Source of the DNA: an uncultured Lachnospiraceae bacterium | Lineage (GTDB): Bacteria > Bacillota > Clostridia > Lachnospirales > Lachnospiraceae | DNA length: 25,770 nt | Direction: 5' to 3' | Assembly: GCA_948794795.1 (NCBI GenBank) | Contig: CAQGLR010000048.1 | Location: 3,194 to 28,963, forward strand | Translations under genes and position numbers: made by a program | The notes under the pieces: model-generated | Database searches by the model: none | Told to the model about the DNA's origin: nothing | Seen by the model: the letters and a program-made list of their open reading frames with translations, nothing else | Part shown: positions 7,545 through 17,442 of the stretch, in pieces | Layout: every line of letters starts with the position of its first letter | Position numbering within the stretch: the stretch's first letter is position 1

Positions 7545-10500
7545 ATGGAGAAGAATAGAATACGTCCGGTTAAAGTAGGTAATGGTTTGAGAATGAGCTA
7601 CGCCCATCAGAATGAAGTTCTTGATATGCCAAACCTCATTGAGGTGCAGACTGATTCTTACCAATGGTTCCTGGATGAGGGATTAAAGGAGGTCTTTAGG
7701 GATATTTCGCCTATTTCCGATTTTGGCGGCCATCTTAGTCTTGAATTCGTAGATTTTGAGCTTTGCAGGGATGAAATTAAATATGATATCGACCAGTGCA
7801 AAGAAAGGGATGCAACATATGCTGCCCCTTTAAAGGTTAAGGTAAGGCTGCATAATAAGGAAACAGAAGAAATCAAAGAGCATGAGATTTTTATGGGTGA
7901 TCTGCCTTTGATGACTGCAACAGGTACATTTGTAATTAATGGTGCTGAGCGTGTTATTGTCAGCCAGTTAGTACGTTCACCGGGCATTTATTTTGCGAAA
8001 AGCCATGACAAGATAGGTAAGGAGCTGTATTCTGCTACAGTAATACCTAACCGTGGTGCGTGGCTTGAATATGAAACAGACTCCAACGATGTATTTTATG
8101 TCCGTGTAGATAGAAACAGGAAAGTGCCTATTACTGTATTCTTAAGGTCTCTTGGGCTTGGCACTAATGAACAGATTAAAGAGGTTTTTGGTGATGAACC
8201 AAAGATTCTGGCAAGTATTGAAAAAGATACAACAGAGAATTACCAGGATGGTCTTCTTGAGTTATATAAGAAGCTGCGTCCAGGTGAGCCTTTGTCAGTT
8301 GACAGTGCTGAAAACCTTCTTAATGGAATGTTCTTTGACCCCAAAAGGTATGACCTTGCAAAGGTAGGAAGATATAAGTTTAATAAGAAACTGCATTTTA
8401 AAAACCGTATTGCAGGCTGTAAGCTGGCAGAAGATGTTGTTAACCAGCTGACAGGTGAAGTTTATGAGGCAGGTACAATAATTACAGAAGAGCTTGCAAC
8501 AGAGCTGCAGGATTCAGCTGTGCCTTATGTAATGATTGAGTCAGAAGAAAGGGTTACTAAGGTGCTTTCAAACCTTATGGTAGATTTAAAGGCATACCTT
8601 CCAGATACTGACCCGGCAGAGCTTGGCGTGACTGAAGCTGTATATTATCCTCTTTTAAAGCAGATTCTTGATGAAAACAGTGATATAGAAGAGATTAAAG
8701 AACTTATACAGTTTAATATATCAGAACTTGTGCCTAAGCATGTTACAAAGGAAGATATATTTGCTTCTATTAATTATAATATGCATATAGAATATGACAT
8801 TGGTAATGATGATGATATAGACCATCTTGGAAACCGCCGTATACGTGCTGTCGGGGAGCTTCTGCAGAACCAGTACCGTATAGGTTTGTCAAGGATGGAA
8901 AGGGTTGTGCGTGAAAGGATGTCTACACAGGATATCACTACTATTACTGCACAGTCACTTATAAATATTAAACCTGTGACAGCTGCTGTAAAGGAATTCT
9001 TTGGAAGTTCACAGCTTTCACAGTTTATGGACCAGAATAACCCTCTTAGTGAGCTTACACATAAAAGACGTCTGTCTGCGTTAGGTCCTGGCGGTCTTTC
9101 AAGGGACAGGGCAGGTTTTGAGGTAAGGGATGTACACTATACACATTATGGGCGTATGTGTCCTGTAGAGACACCTGAAGGACCTAATATAGGCCTTATC
9201 AATTCACTTGCATCATATGCACGTATTAATGAATATGGCTTTATTGAAGCACCATACCGCAAGCTTGATAAGACTGACCCTGCCAACCCTGTTGTAACAG
9301 ATGAGGTAGTATACCTTTCTGCTGATGAAGAAGATAAGTATGTGGTTGCACAGGCGAATGAAGAGCTTGATGCAGATGGCCATTTTGTAAGGAACAATGT
9401 ATCAGGACGTTTCCGTGAAGATACACTGGAGTTCCAGAAATCAAAGATAGATTTAATGGACGTATCACCTAAAATGGTATTTTCAGTTGCTACAGCTATG
9501 ATACCATTCCTGGAGAATGATGATGCGAACCGTGCCCTTATGGGTTCTAATATGCAGCGCCAGGCTGTGCCGCTGCTTATAACTGAAGCACCTGCTGTGG
9601 GTACAGGTATGGAGATGAAGGCAGCAGTTGACTCAGGAAACTGCGTGATTGCGCAGGAAGACGGGATTGTTGAACGTTCTGCATCTAATGAAATTGTTGT
9701 AAGGACACAGACAGGAGGGCACCACAGGTATAAGCTTGATAAGTTCCAGAGGAGCAACCAGGGAACAAGCATGAACCAGAAGCCAATAGTTACTAAGGGT
9801 GATGAAATCAAGGCAGGACAGGTTATTGCAGACGGGCCTTCTACATGTGGCGGTGAGATTGCTCTTGGCAAGAACCCGCTTATTGGTTTTATGACATGGG
9901 AAGGTTATAACTATGAAGATGCGGTTCTTCTTAGTGAAAGGCTTGTACAGGAAGATGTGTATACATCAGTCCATATTACTGAATATGAGGCTGAGGCAAG
10001 GGATACAAAGCTTGGCGCAGAAGAGATAACCCGTGATGTCCCAGGGGTAGGTGATGATGCACTTAAAGACCTGGATGAGAGAGGTATAATCCGTATTGGT
10101 GCAGAAGTGCGTGCAGGTGATATCCTTGTAGGAAAGGTTACTCCAAAGGGAGAAACAGAGCTTACAGCAGAGGAAAGGCTGCTCCGTGCTATTTTTGGTG
10201 AAAAGGCACGTGAAGTAAGGGATACTTCATTAAAAGTGCCACATGGTGAATTTGGTATAATTGTTGATGCTAAAGTATTTACAAGGGAAAATGGTGATGA
10301 GCTTCCTCCTGGTGTAAATGAGACTGTCCGTATTTATATAGCACAGAAGCGTAAAATCCAGGTTGGTGACAAGATGGCAGGCCGTCATGGCAACAAGGGT
10401 GTTGTTTCGAGAGTGCTTCCTGTTGAGGATATGCCTTTCCTTCCAAACGGACGTCCGCTTGATATTGTGCTTAACCCTCTTGGCGTGCCTTCACGTATGA

Positions 10501-11453
10501 ATATCGGACAGGTGCTTGAGATACATTTAAGCCTTGCTGCAAAGGTACTTGGTTTTAATGTAGCTACACCAGTATTTGATGGTGCTAATGAAAATGATAT
10601 TATGGATACCCTGGAAGTTGCAAATGATTATGTAAATACACCACTTAACCAGGAAGAGCTTGCGGTTGCCTTAGAGAAGGCAGAGGCTTCGCAGGATGAA
10701 GAAGAAATAAAGCGTTTAAAGGATATAGTTCCTTTTGAAGATAAATATGCAAATATACTTGACCCAGATGTTATGAAGTATCTTGTAGAAAACCAGGAAT
10801 ACCGCAAAGAGTGGGAAGGTGTCCCTATTAACAGGGATGGAAAAGTTGATTTGCGTGACGGGCGTACAGGTGAGTATTTTGACGGGGCTGTAACAGTTGG
10901 TTTTATGCATTATCTTAAACTCCACCACCTTGTTGATGATAAAATCCATGCACGTTCTACAGGCCCATATTCACTTGTTACACAGCAGCCTCTTGGTGGT
11001 AAGGCACAGTTCGGAGGCCAGCGTTTTGGTGAAATGGAAGTATGGGCACTTGAAGCTTATGGTGCTGCTTACACACTCCAGGAAATCCTTACAGTCAAGT
11101 CTGATGATGTAATTGGGCGTGTTAAGACATATGAGGCTATTATTAAAGGTGATAATATATCTGAACCTGGAATACCTGAGTCATTTAAGGTTCTTTTAAA
11201 AGAACTACAGGCACTTGCACTTGATGTTACTGTACTTGATGAAGAAGGAAATGAAGTTAAGCTTGGCGAAGAAATAGAAGAGGGCGATGATGCAGAAATT
11301 AAGCCATTAATTGATGGTGATGACAACTTTGCATTTGGAAACGGGGAGTCATTTGAGGATGCAGGCTTTACAGAAGGGACTGCAGAAGAGCTTGAAGATG
11401 CTGCATTTGACGCATTTGAAGATGATTTAATTCCAGTTCCAGATTTTGATTAG
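7545..11453 (+). CDS. rpoB: DNA-directed RNA polymerase subunit beta
   Basis: From ATG 7545 (MEKNRIRPVKVG) the product is 1302 residues. AAGGAG at 7528-7533 lies 11 nt before this ATG; an upstream in-frame GTG at 7533 overlaps that site and is rejected. It is the beta subunit of RNA polymerase. The rifampicin-binding cluster reads 'SSQLSQFMDQNNPLSELTHK' then 'RRLSALGPGGL', with Asp496, His506 and Ser511 at the positions of E. coli D516, H526 and S531, so the common resistance changes are absent. 'TPEGPNIGLI' and 'GDKMAGRHGNKGVVS' (active-site lysine region) are intact. The C-terminus ends in an acidic tail (ELEDAAFDAFEDDLIPVPDFD). It is followed after 83 nt by rpoC. Confidence 0.99.
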   Translation: MEKNRIRPVKVGNGLRMSYAHQNEVLDMPNLIEVQTDSYQWFLDEGLKEVFRDISPISDFGGHLSLEFVDFELCRDEIKYDIDQCKERDATYAAPLKVKVRLHNKETEEIKEHEIFMGDLPLMTATGTFVINGAERVIVSQLVRSPGIYFAKSHDKIGKELYSATVIPNRGAWLEYETDSNDVFYVRVDRNRKVPITVFLRSLGLGTNEQIKEVFGDEPKILASIEKDTTENYQDGLLELYKKLRPGEPLSVDSAENLLNGMFFDPKRYDLAKVGRYKFNKKLHFKNRIAGCKLAEDVVNQLTGEVYEAGTIITEELATELQDSAVPYVMIESEERVTKVLSNLMVDLKAYLPDTDPAELGVTEAVYYPLLKQILDENSDIEEIKELIQFNISELVPKHVTKEDIFASINYNMHIEYDIGNDDDIDHLGNRRIRAVGELLQNQYRIGLSRMERVVRERMSTQDITTITAQSLINIKPVTAAVKEFFGSSQLSQFMDQNNPLSELTHKRRLSALGPGGLSRDRAGFEVRDVHYTHYGRMCPVETPEGPNIGLINSLASYARINEYGFIEAPYRKLDKTDPANPVVTDEVVYLSADEEDKYVVAQANEELDADGHFVRNNVSGRFREDTLEFQKSKIDLMDVSPKMVFSVATAMIPFLENDDANRALMGSNMQRQAVPLLITEAPAVGTGMEMKAAVDSGNCVIAQEDGIVERSASNEIVVRTQTGGHHRYKLDKFQRSNQGTSMNQKPIVTKGDEIKAGQVIADGPSTCGGEIALGKNPLIGFMTWEGYNYEDAVLLSERLVQEDVYTSVHITEYEAEARDTKLGAEEITRDVPGVGDDALKDLDERGIIRIGAEVRAGDILVGKVTPKGETELTAEERLLRAIFGEKAREVRDTSLKVPHGEFGIIVDAKVFTRENGDELPPGVNETVRIYIAQKRKIQVGDKMAGRHGNKGVVSRVLPVEDMPFLPNGRPLDIVLNPLGVPSRMNIGQVLEIHLSLAAKVLGFNVATPVFDGANENDIMDTLEVANDYVNTPLNQEELAVALEKAEASQDEEEIKRLKDIVPFEDKYANILDPDVMKYLVENQEYRKEWEGVPINRDGKVDLRDGRTGEYFDGAVTVGFMHYLKLHHLVDDKIHARSTGPYSLVTQQPLGGKAQFGGQRFGEMEVWALEAYGAAYTLQEILTVKSDDVIGRVKTYEAIIKGDNISEPGIPESFKVLLKELQALALDVTVLDEEGNEVKLGEEIEEGDDAEIKPLIDGDDNFAFGNGESFEDAGFTEGTAEELEDAAFDAFEDDLIPVPDFD

Positions 11454-11470
11454 GTTATAAGCAAATAGCG

Positions 11471-11491
11471 GGGCGGATTATATATCCGCCC
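11471..11491 (+). other. Perfect hairpin in the rpoB-rpoC gap
   Basis: GGGCGGAT and ATCCGCCC form an 8-bp perfect stem with a 5-nt loop (TATAT), 18 nt after the rpoB stop. There is no U-run after it, so it is more likely an mRNA stability or processing element than a terminator, consistent with rpoB and rpoC being co-transcribed. Confidence 0.7.
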
Positions 11492-11536
11492 GGCTTATCC
11501 TGTTTTGCGGCCCGCCATGGGCAGATGGAGGTTACT

Positions 11537-14500
11537 ATGACAGAAACTAATATGAGGGAAGATAAGCATATTACTTATGATTCTATTAAAATTGGGCTTG
11601 CTTCACCAGAGAAGATAAGGGAGTGGTCACGTGGTGAAGTTAAGAAGCCTGAAACCATCAATTATAGGACATTAAAACCAGAGAAAGATGGTCTTTTCTG
11701 CGAAAAAATATTTGGTCCAAGCAAAGACTGGGAGTGCCATTGTGGAAAATATAAAAAGATACGTTATAAAGGCGTAGTATGTGACAGATGTGGCGTAGAG
11801 GTTACAAAGTCAAGTGTAAGGCGTGAGAGAATGGGGCATATTGAACTTGCTGCCCCTGTATCACATATATGGTACTTTAAAGGTATACCTAGCCGTATGG
11901 GGCTTATACTTGATGTATCACCAAGAAACCTTGAAAAGGTTCTGTATTTTGCTTCATATATTGTGCTTGAAACACAGGATGGAACCAGCCTGCAGCAGAA
12001 GCAGGTATTGTCAGAAGCAGAGTACCAGGAGGCAAGGAGCAAATATGGTGATTCATTCCGTGCGGGAATGGGTGCTGAATCAATAATGGAACTGCTTATG
12101 AGCATTGACCTTGAGGAAGAATCTGTAGAACTAAAAGCAGAGCTTAAAGGTTCTTCAGGACAGAAAAGGGCAAGGATTATTAAGCGTCTTGAGGTAATTG
12201 AAGCTTTCCGTGAATCAGGCAATAAACCAGAGTGGATGATTTTAACCGTTATACCAGTTATCCCTCCTGATTTAAGGCCTATGGTACAGCTTGACGGCGG
12301 GCGTTTTGCGACATCTGACATGAATGATTTATACCGCCGTATAATCAACAGGAACAACAGGCTTAAAAGGCTGCTTGAACTGGGTGCCCCTGATATTATT
12401 GTACGTAATGAAAAAAGGATGCTCCAGGAAGCAGTAGATGCGCTTATTGACAACGGCAGGCGTGGAAAGCCAGTAACAGGTCCTGGTAACAGGCCTCTTA
12501 AGTCCCTGTCAGATATGCTTAAAGGTAAGCAGGGACGTTTCCGCCAGAACCTTTTAGGAAAGCGTGTTGACTATTCAGGACGTTCTGTTATTGTGGTAGG
12601 CCCTGAGCTTAAGATATACCAGTGCGGCCTTCCAAAAGAGATGGCAATAGAGCTGTTTAAGCCGTTTGTTATGAAAGAACTTGTTTCAGATGGTACAGCC
12701 CATAATATAAAACAGGCCAAGAAAATGGTCGAAAAACTCCAGACAGAAGTATGGGATGTGTTAGAAGAGGTAATACGTGAGCATCCTGTTATGCTTAACC
12801 GTGCACCTACACTTCACAGGCTTGGTATCCAGGCATTTGAGCCTACTCTTGTAGAAGGTAAGGCTATTAAGCTGCATCCTCTTGTTTGTACAGCTTTTAA
12901 TGCTGATTTTGACGGAGACCAGATGGCAGTCCATCTTCCACTGTCAGTTGAGGCACAGGCAGAATGCCGTTTCCTGCTTCTTTCGCCAAATAACTTGTTA
13001 AAGCCTTCTGATGGAGGTGTGGTAGCAGTACCATCACAGGATATGGTGCTTGGTATTTATTATCTTACACAGGAACGTCCAGGAGCTATGGGTGAAGGCA
13101 AGTACTTTAAAAATGTAAATGAAGCTATTATTGCGTATGAAAATAAGGCTATTACCCTTCATGCAAAGATAAAGGTAAGAAGGACTGGCATAAATGATGC
13201 TGGTGAAGAGGAAGAGAGGATTATTGAGTCTACTCTTGGAAGGTTTATATTTAATGAAATACTTCCACAGGATTTAGGCTTTGTTGACCGTACTAATCCT
13301 GATAATTTCTTAAGGCTTGAAGTGGATTTCCATGTAGCTAAGAAGCAGCTTAAGCAGATACTTGAAAAGTGTATAAACGTGCATGGTGCAACTGGTACTG
13401 CTGAAACTATGGATAATATAAAGGCACTTGGATATAAATATTCAACACGTGCAGCAATGACTGTATCAATTTCGGATATGACAGTGCCAGAAGCTAAGAA
13501 GACTATACTTGCTGATGCTGAAAAGACTATTGAAAATATATCACGTAAGTTCCGCCGTGGGCTTCTTACAGAAGAAGAGCGTTATAAAGCAGTTATTAAT
13601 ACATGGAAAGTTGCTGATGATGATATAAAAGATGCCCTGATGGATGGGCTTGATAAGTATAATAATATATTTATGATGGCAGATTCTGGTGCACGTGGTT
13701 CTGATAAGCAGATTAAACAGCTTGCAGGTATGCGTGGGCTTATGGCAGATACATCAGGACGTACAATAGAGCTTCCTATTAAGTCAAACTTCCGTGAGGG
13801 GCTTGATGTACTGGAATACTTTATCTCTGCGCATGGAGCCAGGAAAGGTATGTCTGATACAGCGCTGCGTACAGCCGATTCTGGATACCTGACAAGGCGT
13901 CTTGTTGATGTGTCACAGGACCTTATTATACGTGAGGTAGACTGCTGTGCTGACAGGGACTTTATACCTGGCATGGAGATATCTGGCGTAATGGATGACA
14001 AGGAAATGATAGAATCACTTGAGGAACGCATTACAGGGCGTTTTGCATGTGAAAATATATATGATGACGCAGGGGAGCTTATTGTTAAGGTCAACCATAT
14101 GATTACGCCAAAACGTGCTGCACGTATTGTTGCTATTAAGAAGATTGCAGATAATATTGGTACTGCAAGGATTAAGATACGTACAATCCTTACATGTAAG
14201 TCACATATTGGTGTATGTGCAAAGTGTTATGGCGCTAACCTTGCTACAGGTGACCCTGTACAGGTCGGGGAAGCTGTTGGTATTATAGCAGCACAGTCTA
14301 TTGGTGAGCCAGGTACACAGCTTACTATGCGTACTTTCCACAGCGGTGGTGTTGCTGGTGATGATATTACACAGGGTCTTCCACGTGTAGAGGAGCTTTT
14401 TGAAGCACGTAAGCCTAAGGGCCTTGCAATTATTGCTGAGTTTGGCGGTGTTGTTGCTATACGTGATACTAAGAAGAAACGTGAGGTTATTGTTACAAAT

Positions 14501-15286
14501 CCTGAGAATGGTGAGCAGAAGGCATATCTTATACCATATGGTTCACGTATAAAAGTTACAGATGGCCAGCTTCTTGAGGCTGGTGATGAGCTTACAGAAG
14601 GTAGTGTAAACCCTCATGATATTCTTGCAATCAAGGGTGTACGTGCTGTACAGGATTATATGATACGTGAAGTGCAGCGTGTATACCGCCTGCAGGGTGT
14701 TGAAATTAATGATAAGCATATTGAAGTAATTGTACGCCAGATGCTTAAGAAAATCCGTATTGAAAATAATGGGGATTCTCCATTCCTTCCAGGTGTAATG
14801 GTAGATGCACTTGATTTTGAGGATGAAGTTGAGAAGCTTACAGCAGAAGGCAAGGAACCTCCAGAAGGCAAGCAGGTTATGCTTGGTATTACTAAGGCTT
14901 CACTTGCAACTAATTCTTTCCTTTCTGCTGCATCGTTCCAGGAGACAACAAAGGTTCTTACTGATGCTGCTATTAAGGGTAAGATAGACCCTCTTGTCGG
15001 GCTTAAAGAAAATGTTATCCTTGGTAAACTTATTCCTGCTGGTACAGGTATGAAGCGTTACCGTTCTGTTAAGCTGGACTGTGATGAAGTGGCAGAACAG
15101 TATATTGAGGAGCGCCGTAAAGCCCAGATGGGTGCTCTTGAGGATGAAGAGAACAGGGCTAAGGAAAAAGAAATTCCAGAAGATGAACTGGAAGATGTAC
15201 AGGATAATGAAGTGGCAGCAGCAGATGGGGAACTTGTATATTCTTCTTCCATAGAATTAGATGAATTTGATGACTATATAGACTAA
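11537..15286 (+). CDS. rpoC: DNA-directed RNA polymerase subunit beta-prime
   Basis: ATG 11537 (MTETNMREDKHITYD) follows GGAGG at 11527-11531, giving 1249 residues. An upstream in-frame ATG at 11525 overlaps that binding site and is rejected. Visible features are the N-terminal zinc ribbon (Cys67, Cys69, Cys82, Cys85), the catalytic magnesium loop NADFDGD (455-461, three Asp), the bridge-helix/trigger-loop region ('GEPGTQLTMRTFHSGG'), and the second zinc site (Cys803 or Cys804, with Cys887, Cys894 and Cys897 in 'CKSHIGVCAKC'). The acidic C-terminal end (DELEDVQDNEVAAADGEL...ELDEFDDYID) is typical for Clostridia. With rpoB it forms the RNA polymerase core; both share the promoter at 7346. Confidence 0.99.
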   Translation: MTETNMREDKHITYDSIKIGLASPEKIREWSRGEVKKPETINYRTLKPEKDGLFCEKIFGPSKDWECHCGKYKKIRYKGVVCDRCGVEVTKSSVRRERMGHIELAAPVSHIWYFKGIPSRMGLILDVSPRNLEKVLYFASYIVLETQDGTSLQQKQVLSEAEYQEARSKYGDSFRAGMGAESIMELLMSIDLEEESVELKAELKGSSGQKRARIIKRLEVIEAFRESGNKPEWMILTVIPVIPPDLRPMVQLDGGRFATSDMNDLYRRIINRNNRLKRLLELGAPDIIVRNEKRMLQEAVDALIDNGRRGKPVTGPGNRPLKSLSDMLKGKQGRFRQNLLGKRVDYSGRSVIVVGPELKIYQCGLPKEMAIELFKPFVMKELVSDGTAHNIKQAKKMVEKLQTEVWDVLEEVIREHPVMLNRAPTLHRLGIQAFEPTLVEGKAIKLHPLVCTAFNADFDGDQMAVHLPLSVEAQAECRFLLLSPNNLLKPSDGGVVAVPSQDMVLGIYYLTQERPGAMGEGKYFKNVNEAIIAYENKAITLHAKIKVRRTGINDAGEEEERIIESTLGRFIFNEILPQDLGFVDRTNPDNFLRLEVDFHVAKKQLKQILEKCINVHGATGTAETMDNIKALGYKYSTRAAMTVSISDMTVPEAKKTILADAEKTIENISRKFRRGLLTEEERYKAVINTWKVADDDIKDALMDGLDKYNNIFMMADSGARGSDKQIKQLAGMRGLMADTSGRTIELPIKSNFREGLDVLEYFISAHGARKGMSDTALRTADSGYLTRRLVDVSQDLIIREVDCCADRDFIPGMEISGVMDDKEMIESLEERITGRFACENIYDDAGELIVKVNHMITPKRAARIVAIKKIADNIGTARIKIRTILTCKSHIGVCAKCYGANLATGDPVQVGEAVGIIAAQSIGEPGTQLTMRTFHSGGVAGDDITQGLPRVEELFEARKPKGLAIIAEFGGVVAIRDTKKKREVIVTNPENGEQKAYLIPYGSRIKVTDGQLLEAGDELTEGSVNPHDILAIKGVRAVQDYMIREVQRVYRLQGVEINDKHIEVIVRQMLKKIRIENNGDSPFLPGVMVDALDFEDEVEKLTAEGKEPPEGKQVMLGITKASLATNSFLSAASFQETTKVLTDAAIKGKIDPLVGLKENVILGKLIPAGTGMKRYRSVKLDCDEVAEQYIEERRKAQMGALEDEENRAKEKEIPEDELEDVQDNEVAAADGELVYSSSIELDEFDDYID

Positions 15287-15328
15287 ATCCAGAGTGTATC
15301 TGGAGAATTAAATGCACAAGGTTATTGG

Positions 15329-15493
15329 CTCTGGCAATTCCAAAATTTTACCCCAGGCAGCACGCTCCCGCTTGGATGGGATGCGCAGTGGTGCATAAAG
15401 CCCCAATGTTTCTGCGAAACATTTAAGACGTGGCTTAAGCACCAGCGCCCCCAAACAGCTGCCTTTTGGTAAAACATTTGGAATTTGCCAGAG
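15329..15493 (+). ncRNA. Structured non-coding RNA candidate downstream of rpoC
   Basis: About 165 nt fold by eye into nested helices. P1 is CTCTGGCAA, TTCCAAA and TTTTACC (15329-15352) against 15468-15493. P2 is GGCAGC (15356-15361) with GCTGCC (15458-15463). P3 is GGG, GCGC and TGGTGC (15378-15394) against GCACCA, GCGC and CCC (15439-15451). P4 is AAGCC (15398-15402) with GGCTT (15432-15436). P5 is AATGTTT with AAACATT (15405-15423, loop CTGCG). The segment is GC-richer than its surroundings and has no open frame. The architecture recalls large structured RNAs of Firmicutes such as the raiA motif, but I cannot confirm a family. The + strand is preferred because rpoC and the downstream terminator read that way. 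Termination at 15643 or processing from the rpoBC transcript would both fit. Confidence 0.7.
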
Positions 15494-15615
15494 TAATATA
15501 CTCTTTGCGCACGTTGGTTTTTAAAAAGTGATTTCCAGACACACCATAGTACTATAATTTAGATATTATCTTTATGAATTAAAGAAAAAGTTTGGATGGA
15601 AATATGTTAATAAGG

Positions 15616-15643
15616 GCAGAAGAAGAAAATTCTTCTGCTTTTT
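15616..15643 (+). terminator. Intrinsic terminator
   Basis: GCAGAAGAA and TTCTTCTGC form a perfect 9-bp stem around GAAAA, followed directly by TTTTT (15639-15643). It is well placed to end the rpoB-rpoC / structured-RNA transcript before the hsd operon. Confidence 0.9.
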
Positions 15644-15680
15644 ATGTTTGAAGAATTTTTTCGGAAATTAAAAGTTACAA

Positions 15681-15710
15681 TTGTAAAAAGAAAAGAATGA
15701 ATGATATAAT
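15681..15710 (+). promoter_or_regulatory. Predicted promoter of the hsd operon
   Basis: TTGTAA (15681-15686), an 18-nt spacer and a consensus TATAAT (15705-15710) with TGA just before it (extended -10). It follows the terminator and would give a leader of about 215 nt to the hsdM start. Confidence 0.6.
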
Positions 15711-15930
15711 GATTCTGAGAAAAAAGTATACAGATTGCACTAAGCACATTTTAAAAGCTGAATAATGACTAACAGGTATTATTAGATATTTGTTTGGAGT
15801 TGGAATGTAGATTGGATGATATAGTATATATAGAGTTATCTGCTAAAAAATTGGACAATAAATAATGTAAAATAAAACTGCGTATAGGATTTAATTATAG
15901 TAAATATATGAATGAAAGTGAGGAATAACT

Positions 15931-17442
15931 GTGGCTGGAAAGAGTAATGTAAATATTGGATTTGAAAAAGAGATATGGGATGCGGCATGTGTGTTGTGGG
16001 GACATATTCCAGCAGCAGAATATAGAAAAGTTATTGTAGGGCTAATATTCTTGAGATATATTTCAGCAGCATTTGATAAAAGATATAATGAACTTGTAGA
16101 AGAAAAAGATGGATTTGAAGATGATATTGACGCATATATAATGGAAAATGTCTTTTTTGTACCAGAAGAGGCCAGATGGCTAACAATATCTAAAGCAGCC
16201 CATACCCCAGAAATTGGTATAGTAATTGATAATGCAATGAAAGCCATAGAGGCAGAGAATAAAAGTTTAAAAGGTGTATTACCTAAAAATTATGCAAGTC
16301 CTGATTTGGATAAAAGAGTTTTGGGGGATGTGGTTGATATTTTTACAAACAGTATTGATATGGCAGATATAGAAGCAAATGAGGATTTGCTTGGAAGAAC
16401 ATATGAATATTGTATTGCACAGTTTGCGGAAAAAGAAGGTGCGGGTGGAGGTGAATTTTATACACCATCTAGTATTGTAAAAACCTTAGTTGAGATTTTA
16501 AAGCCATTTGAAAATTGCCGTGTATATGATCCTTGCTGTGGTTCAGGAGGTATGTTTGTACAGAGTGCGAAATTTATTCAGGCACATAATGGAAAAAGAG
16601 GGGCAATCTCAGTATATGGCCAGGAAGCAAATGCTGATACATGGAAAATGGCAAAAATGAATATGGCTATCAGAGGAATTGATGCTGATTTTGGTCCATA
16701 TCAGGCAGATACATTTATGAACGACTGGCATAAGACGTTGAAGGCAGATTTTATACTTGCTAATCCACCATTTAATTATCATCCTTGGAACCAGGAAAGG
16801 TTAGTGGATGATATACGATGGAAATATGGGCTGCCTCCTGCTGGAAATGCTAACTATGCATGGATTCAGCATATGATTCATCATCTTGCACCAAATGGGA
16901 AAATAGGCCTTGTGCTTGCAAATGGTGCTTTATCTGTCCAGTCGGGCGGTGAAGGAGAAATCCGTAAAAAGATAATTGAGGATGACCTGGTTGAAGGAAT
17001 TGTGGCTATGCCTACACAGCTTTTCTATAGCGTGACAATTCCTGTAACACTTTGGTTTATTACAAAGAATAAAAAACAAAAAGGAAAAACACTATTTATA
17101 GATGCTAGAAACATTGGGCATATGGTAGACAGAAAACATAGAGATTTAGATGAAAAGATGGATATAAAAAGGTTAGCAGATACATTTGAAACATTTCAGA
17201 ATGGTACACTGGAAGAAAAGAAAGGTTTTTGTGCAATAGCAACTATCCAGGATATAGCAAAACAGGATTATATTCTTACACCAGGAAGATATGTTGGTAT
17301 TGAAGAGCAGGAAGATGATGGAGAACCATTTGAAGAGAAAATGGTAAGGCTGACAAGTGAATTATCAAATATGTTTACCAAATCGCATGAGTTGGAAGAA
17401 GAAATTAGAAAGAAACTAGGAGTGATTGGGTATGAAATATAA
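15931..17442 (+). CDS. hsdM: Type I restriction-modification DNA methyltransferase subunit (HsdM)
   Basis: The 503-residue protein starts at GTG 15931 with AGTGAGGA 6 nt upstream. An N-terminal helical HsdM domain (about 10-140, 'FEKEIWDAACVLWGHIPAAE') is followed by the N6-adenine methylase domain: 'GEFYTPSSIV' (175-184), the S-adenosylmethionine-binding motif DPCCGSGG (200-207) and the catalytic motif NPPF (278-281). It methylates adenine in the sequence chosen by HsdS, forming an M2S1 methylase, and adds HsdR for restriction. It overlaps hsdS by 11 nt, so translation is coupled. The catalytic motifs are intact, so it is probably active. Because it works with whichever HsdS is made, inversion in the downstream cassettes would change the genome-wide methylation pattern. 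Confidence 0.97.
   Translation: MAGKSNVNIGFEKEIWDAACVLWGHIPAAEYRKVIVGLIFLRYISAAFDKRYNELVEEKDGFEDDIDAYIMENVFFVPEEARWLTISKAAHTPEIGIVIDNAMKAIEAENKSLKGVLPKNYASPDLDKRVLGDVVDIFTNSIDMADIEANEDLLGRTYEYCIAQFAEKEGAGGGEFYTPSSIVKTLVEILKPFENCRVYDPCCGSGGMFVQSAKFIQAHNGKRGAISVYGQEANADTWKMAKMNMAIRGIDADFGPYQADTFMNDWHKTLKADFILANPPFNYHPWNQERLVDDIRWKYGLPPAGNANYAWIQHMIHHLAPNGKIGLVLANGALSVQSGGEGEIRKKIIEDDLVEGIVAMPTQLFYSVTIPVTLWFITKNKKQKGKTLFIDARNIGHMVDRKHRDLDEKMDIKRLADTFETFQNGTLEEKKGFCAIATIQDIAKQDYILTPGRYVGIEEQEDDGEPFEEKMVRLTSELSNMFTKSHELEEEIRKKLGVIGYEI

Larger units (their letters stand above)
15287..15930. other. Intergenic region from rpoC to hsdM
   Basis: No protein gene is apparent in these 644 bases. They contain a small hairpin just past the rpoC stop (TCCAGA/TCTGGA, 15288-15304), a multi-helix RNA candidate (15329-15493), an intrinsic terminator (15616-15643) and a predicted promoter for the restriction-modification operon (15681-15710), followed by a long AT-rich leader. 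Confidence 0.75.

Noticed and set aside
9146..9871. 241-codon open frame opposite rpoB
   Set aside because: It is the antisense of a well-conserved rpoB region; length reflects rpoB codon use, and its Ser-rich translation resembles no protein.
11764..12453. 229-codon open frame opposite rpoC
   Set aside because: Antisense shadow of rpoC with a Ser-rich, unlike-protein translation and no start signals.
15329..15493. tRNA, tmRNA, RNase P RNA or SRP RNA
   Set aside because: None of the conserved signatures I know for these RNAs (CCA-end acceptor, GGGAA/SRP loop, P-RNA core) can be seen.
15553..15558. TATAAT between the structured RNA and the terminator as a promoter
   Set aside because: No acceptable -35 lies 16-18 nt upstream, and it would yield only a tiny transcript before the terminator.
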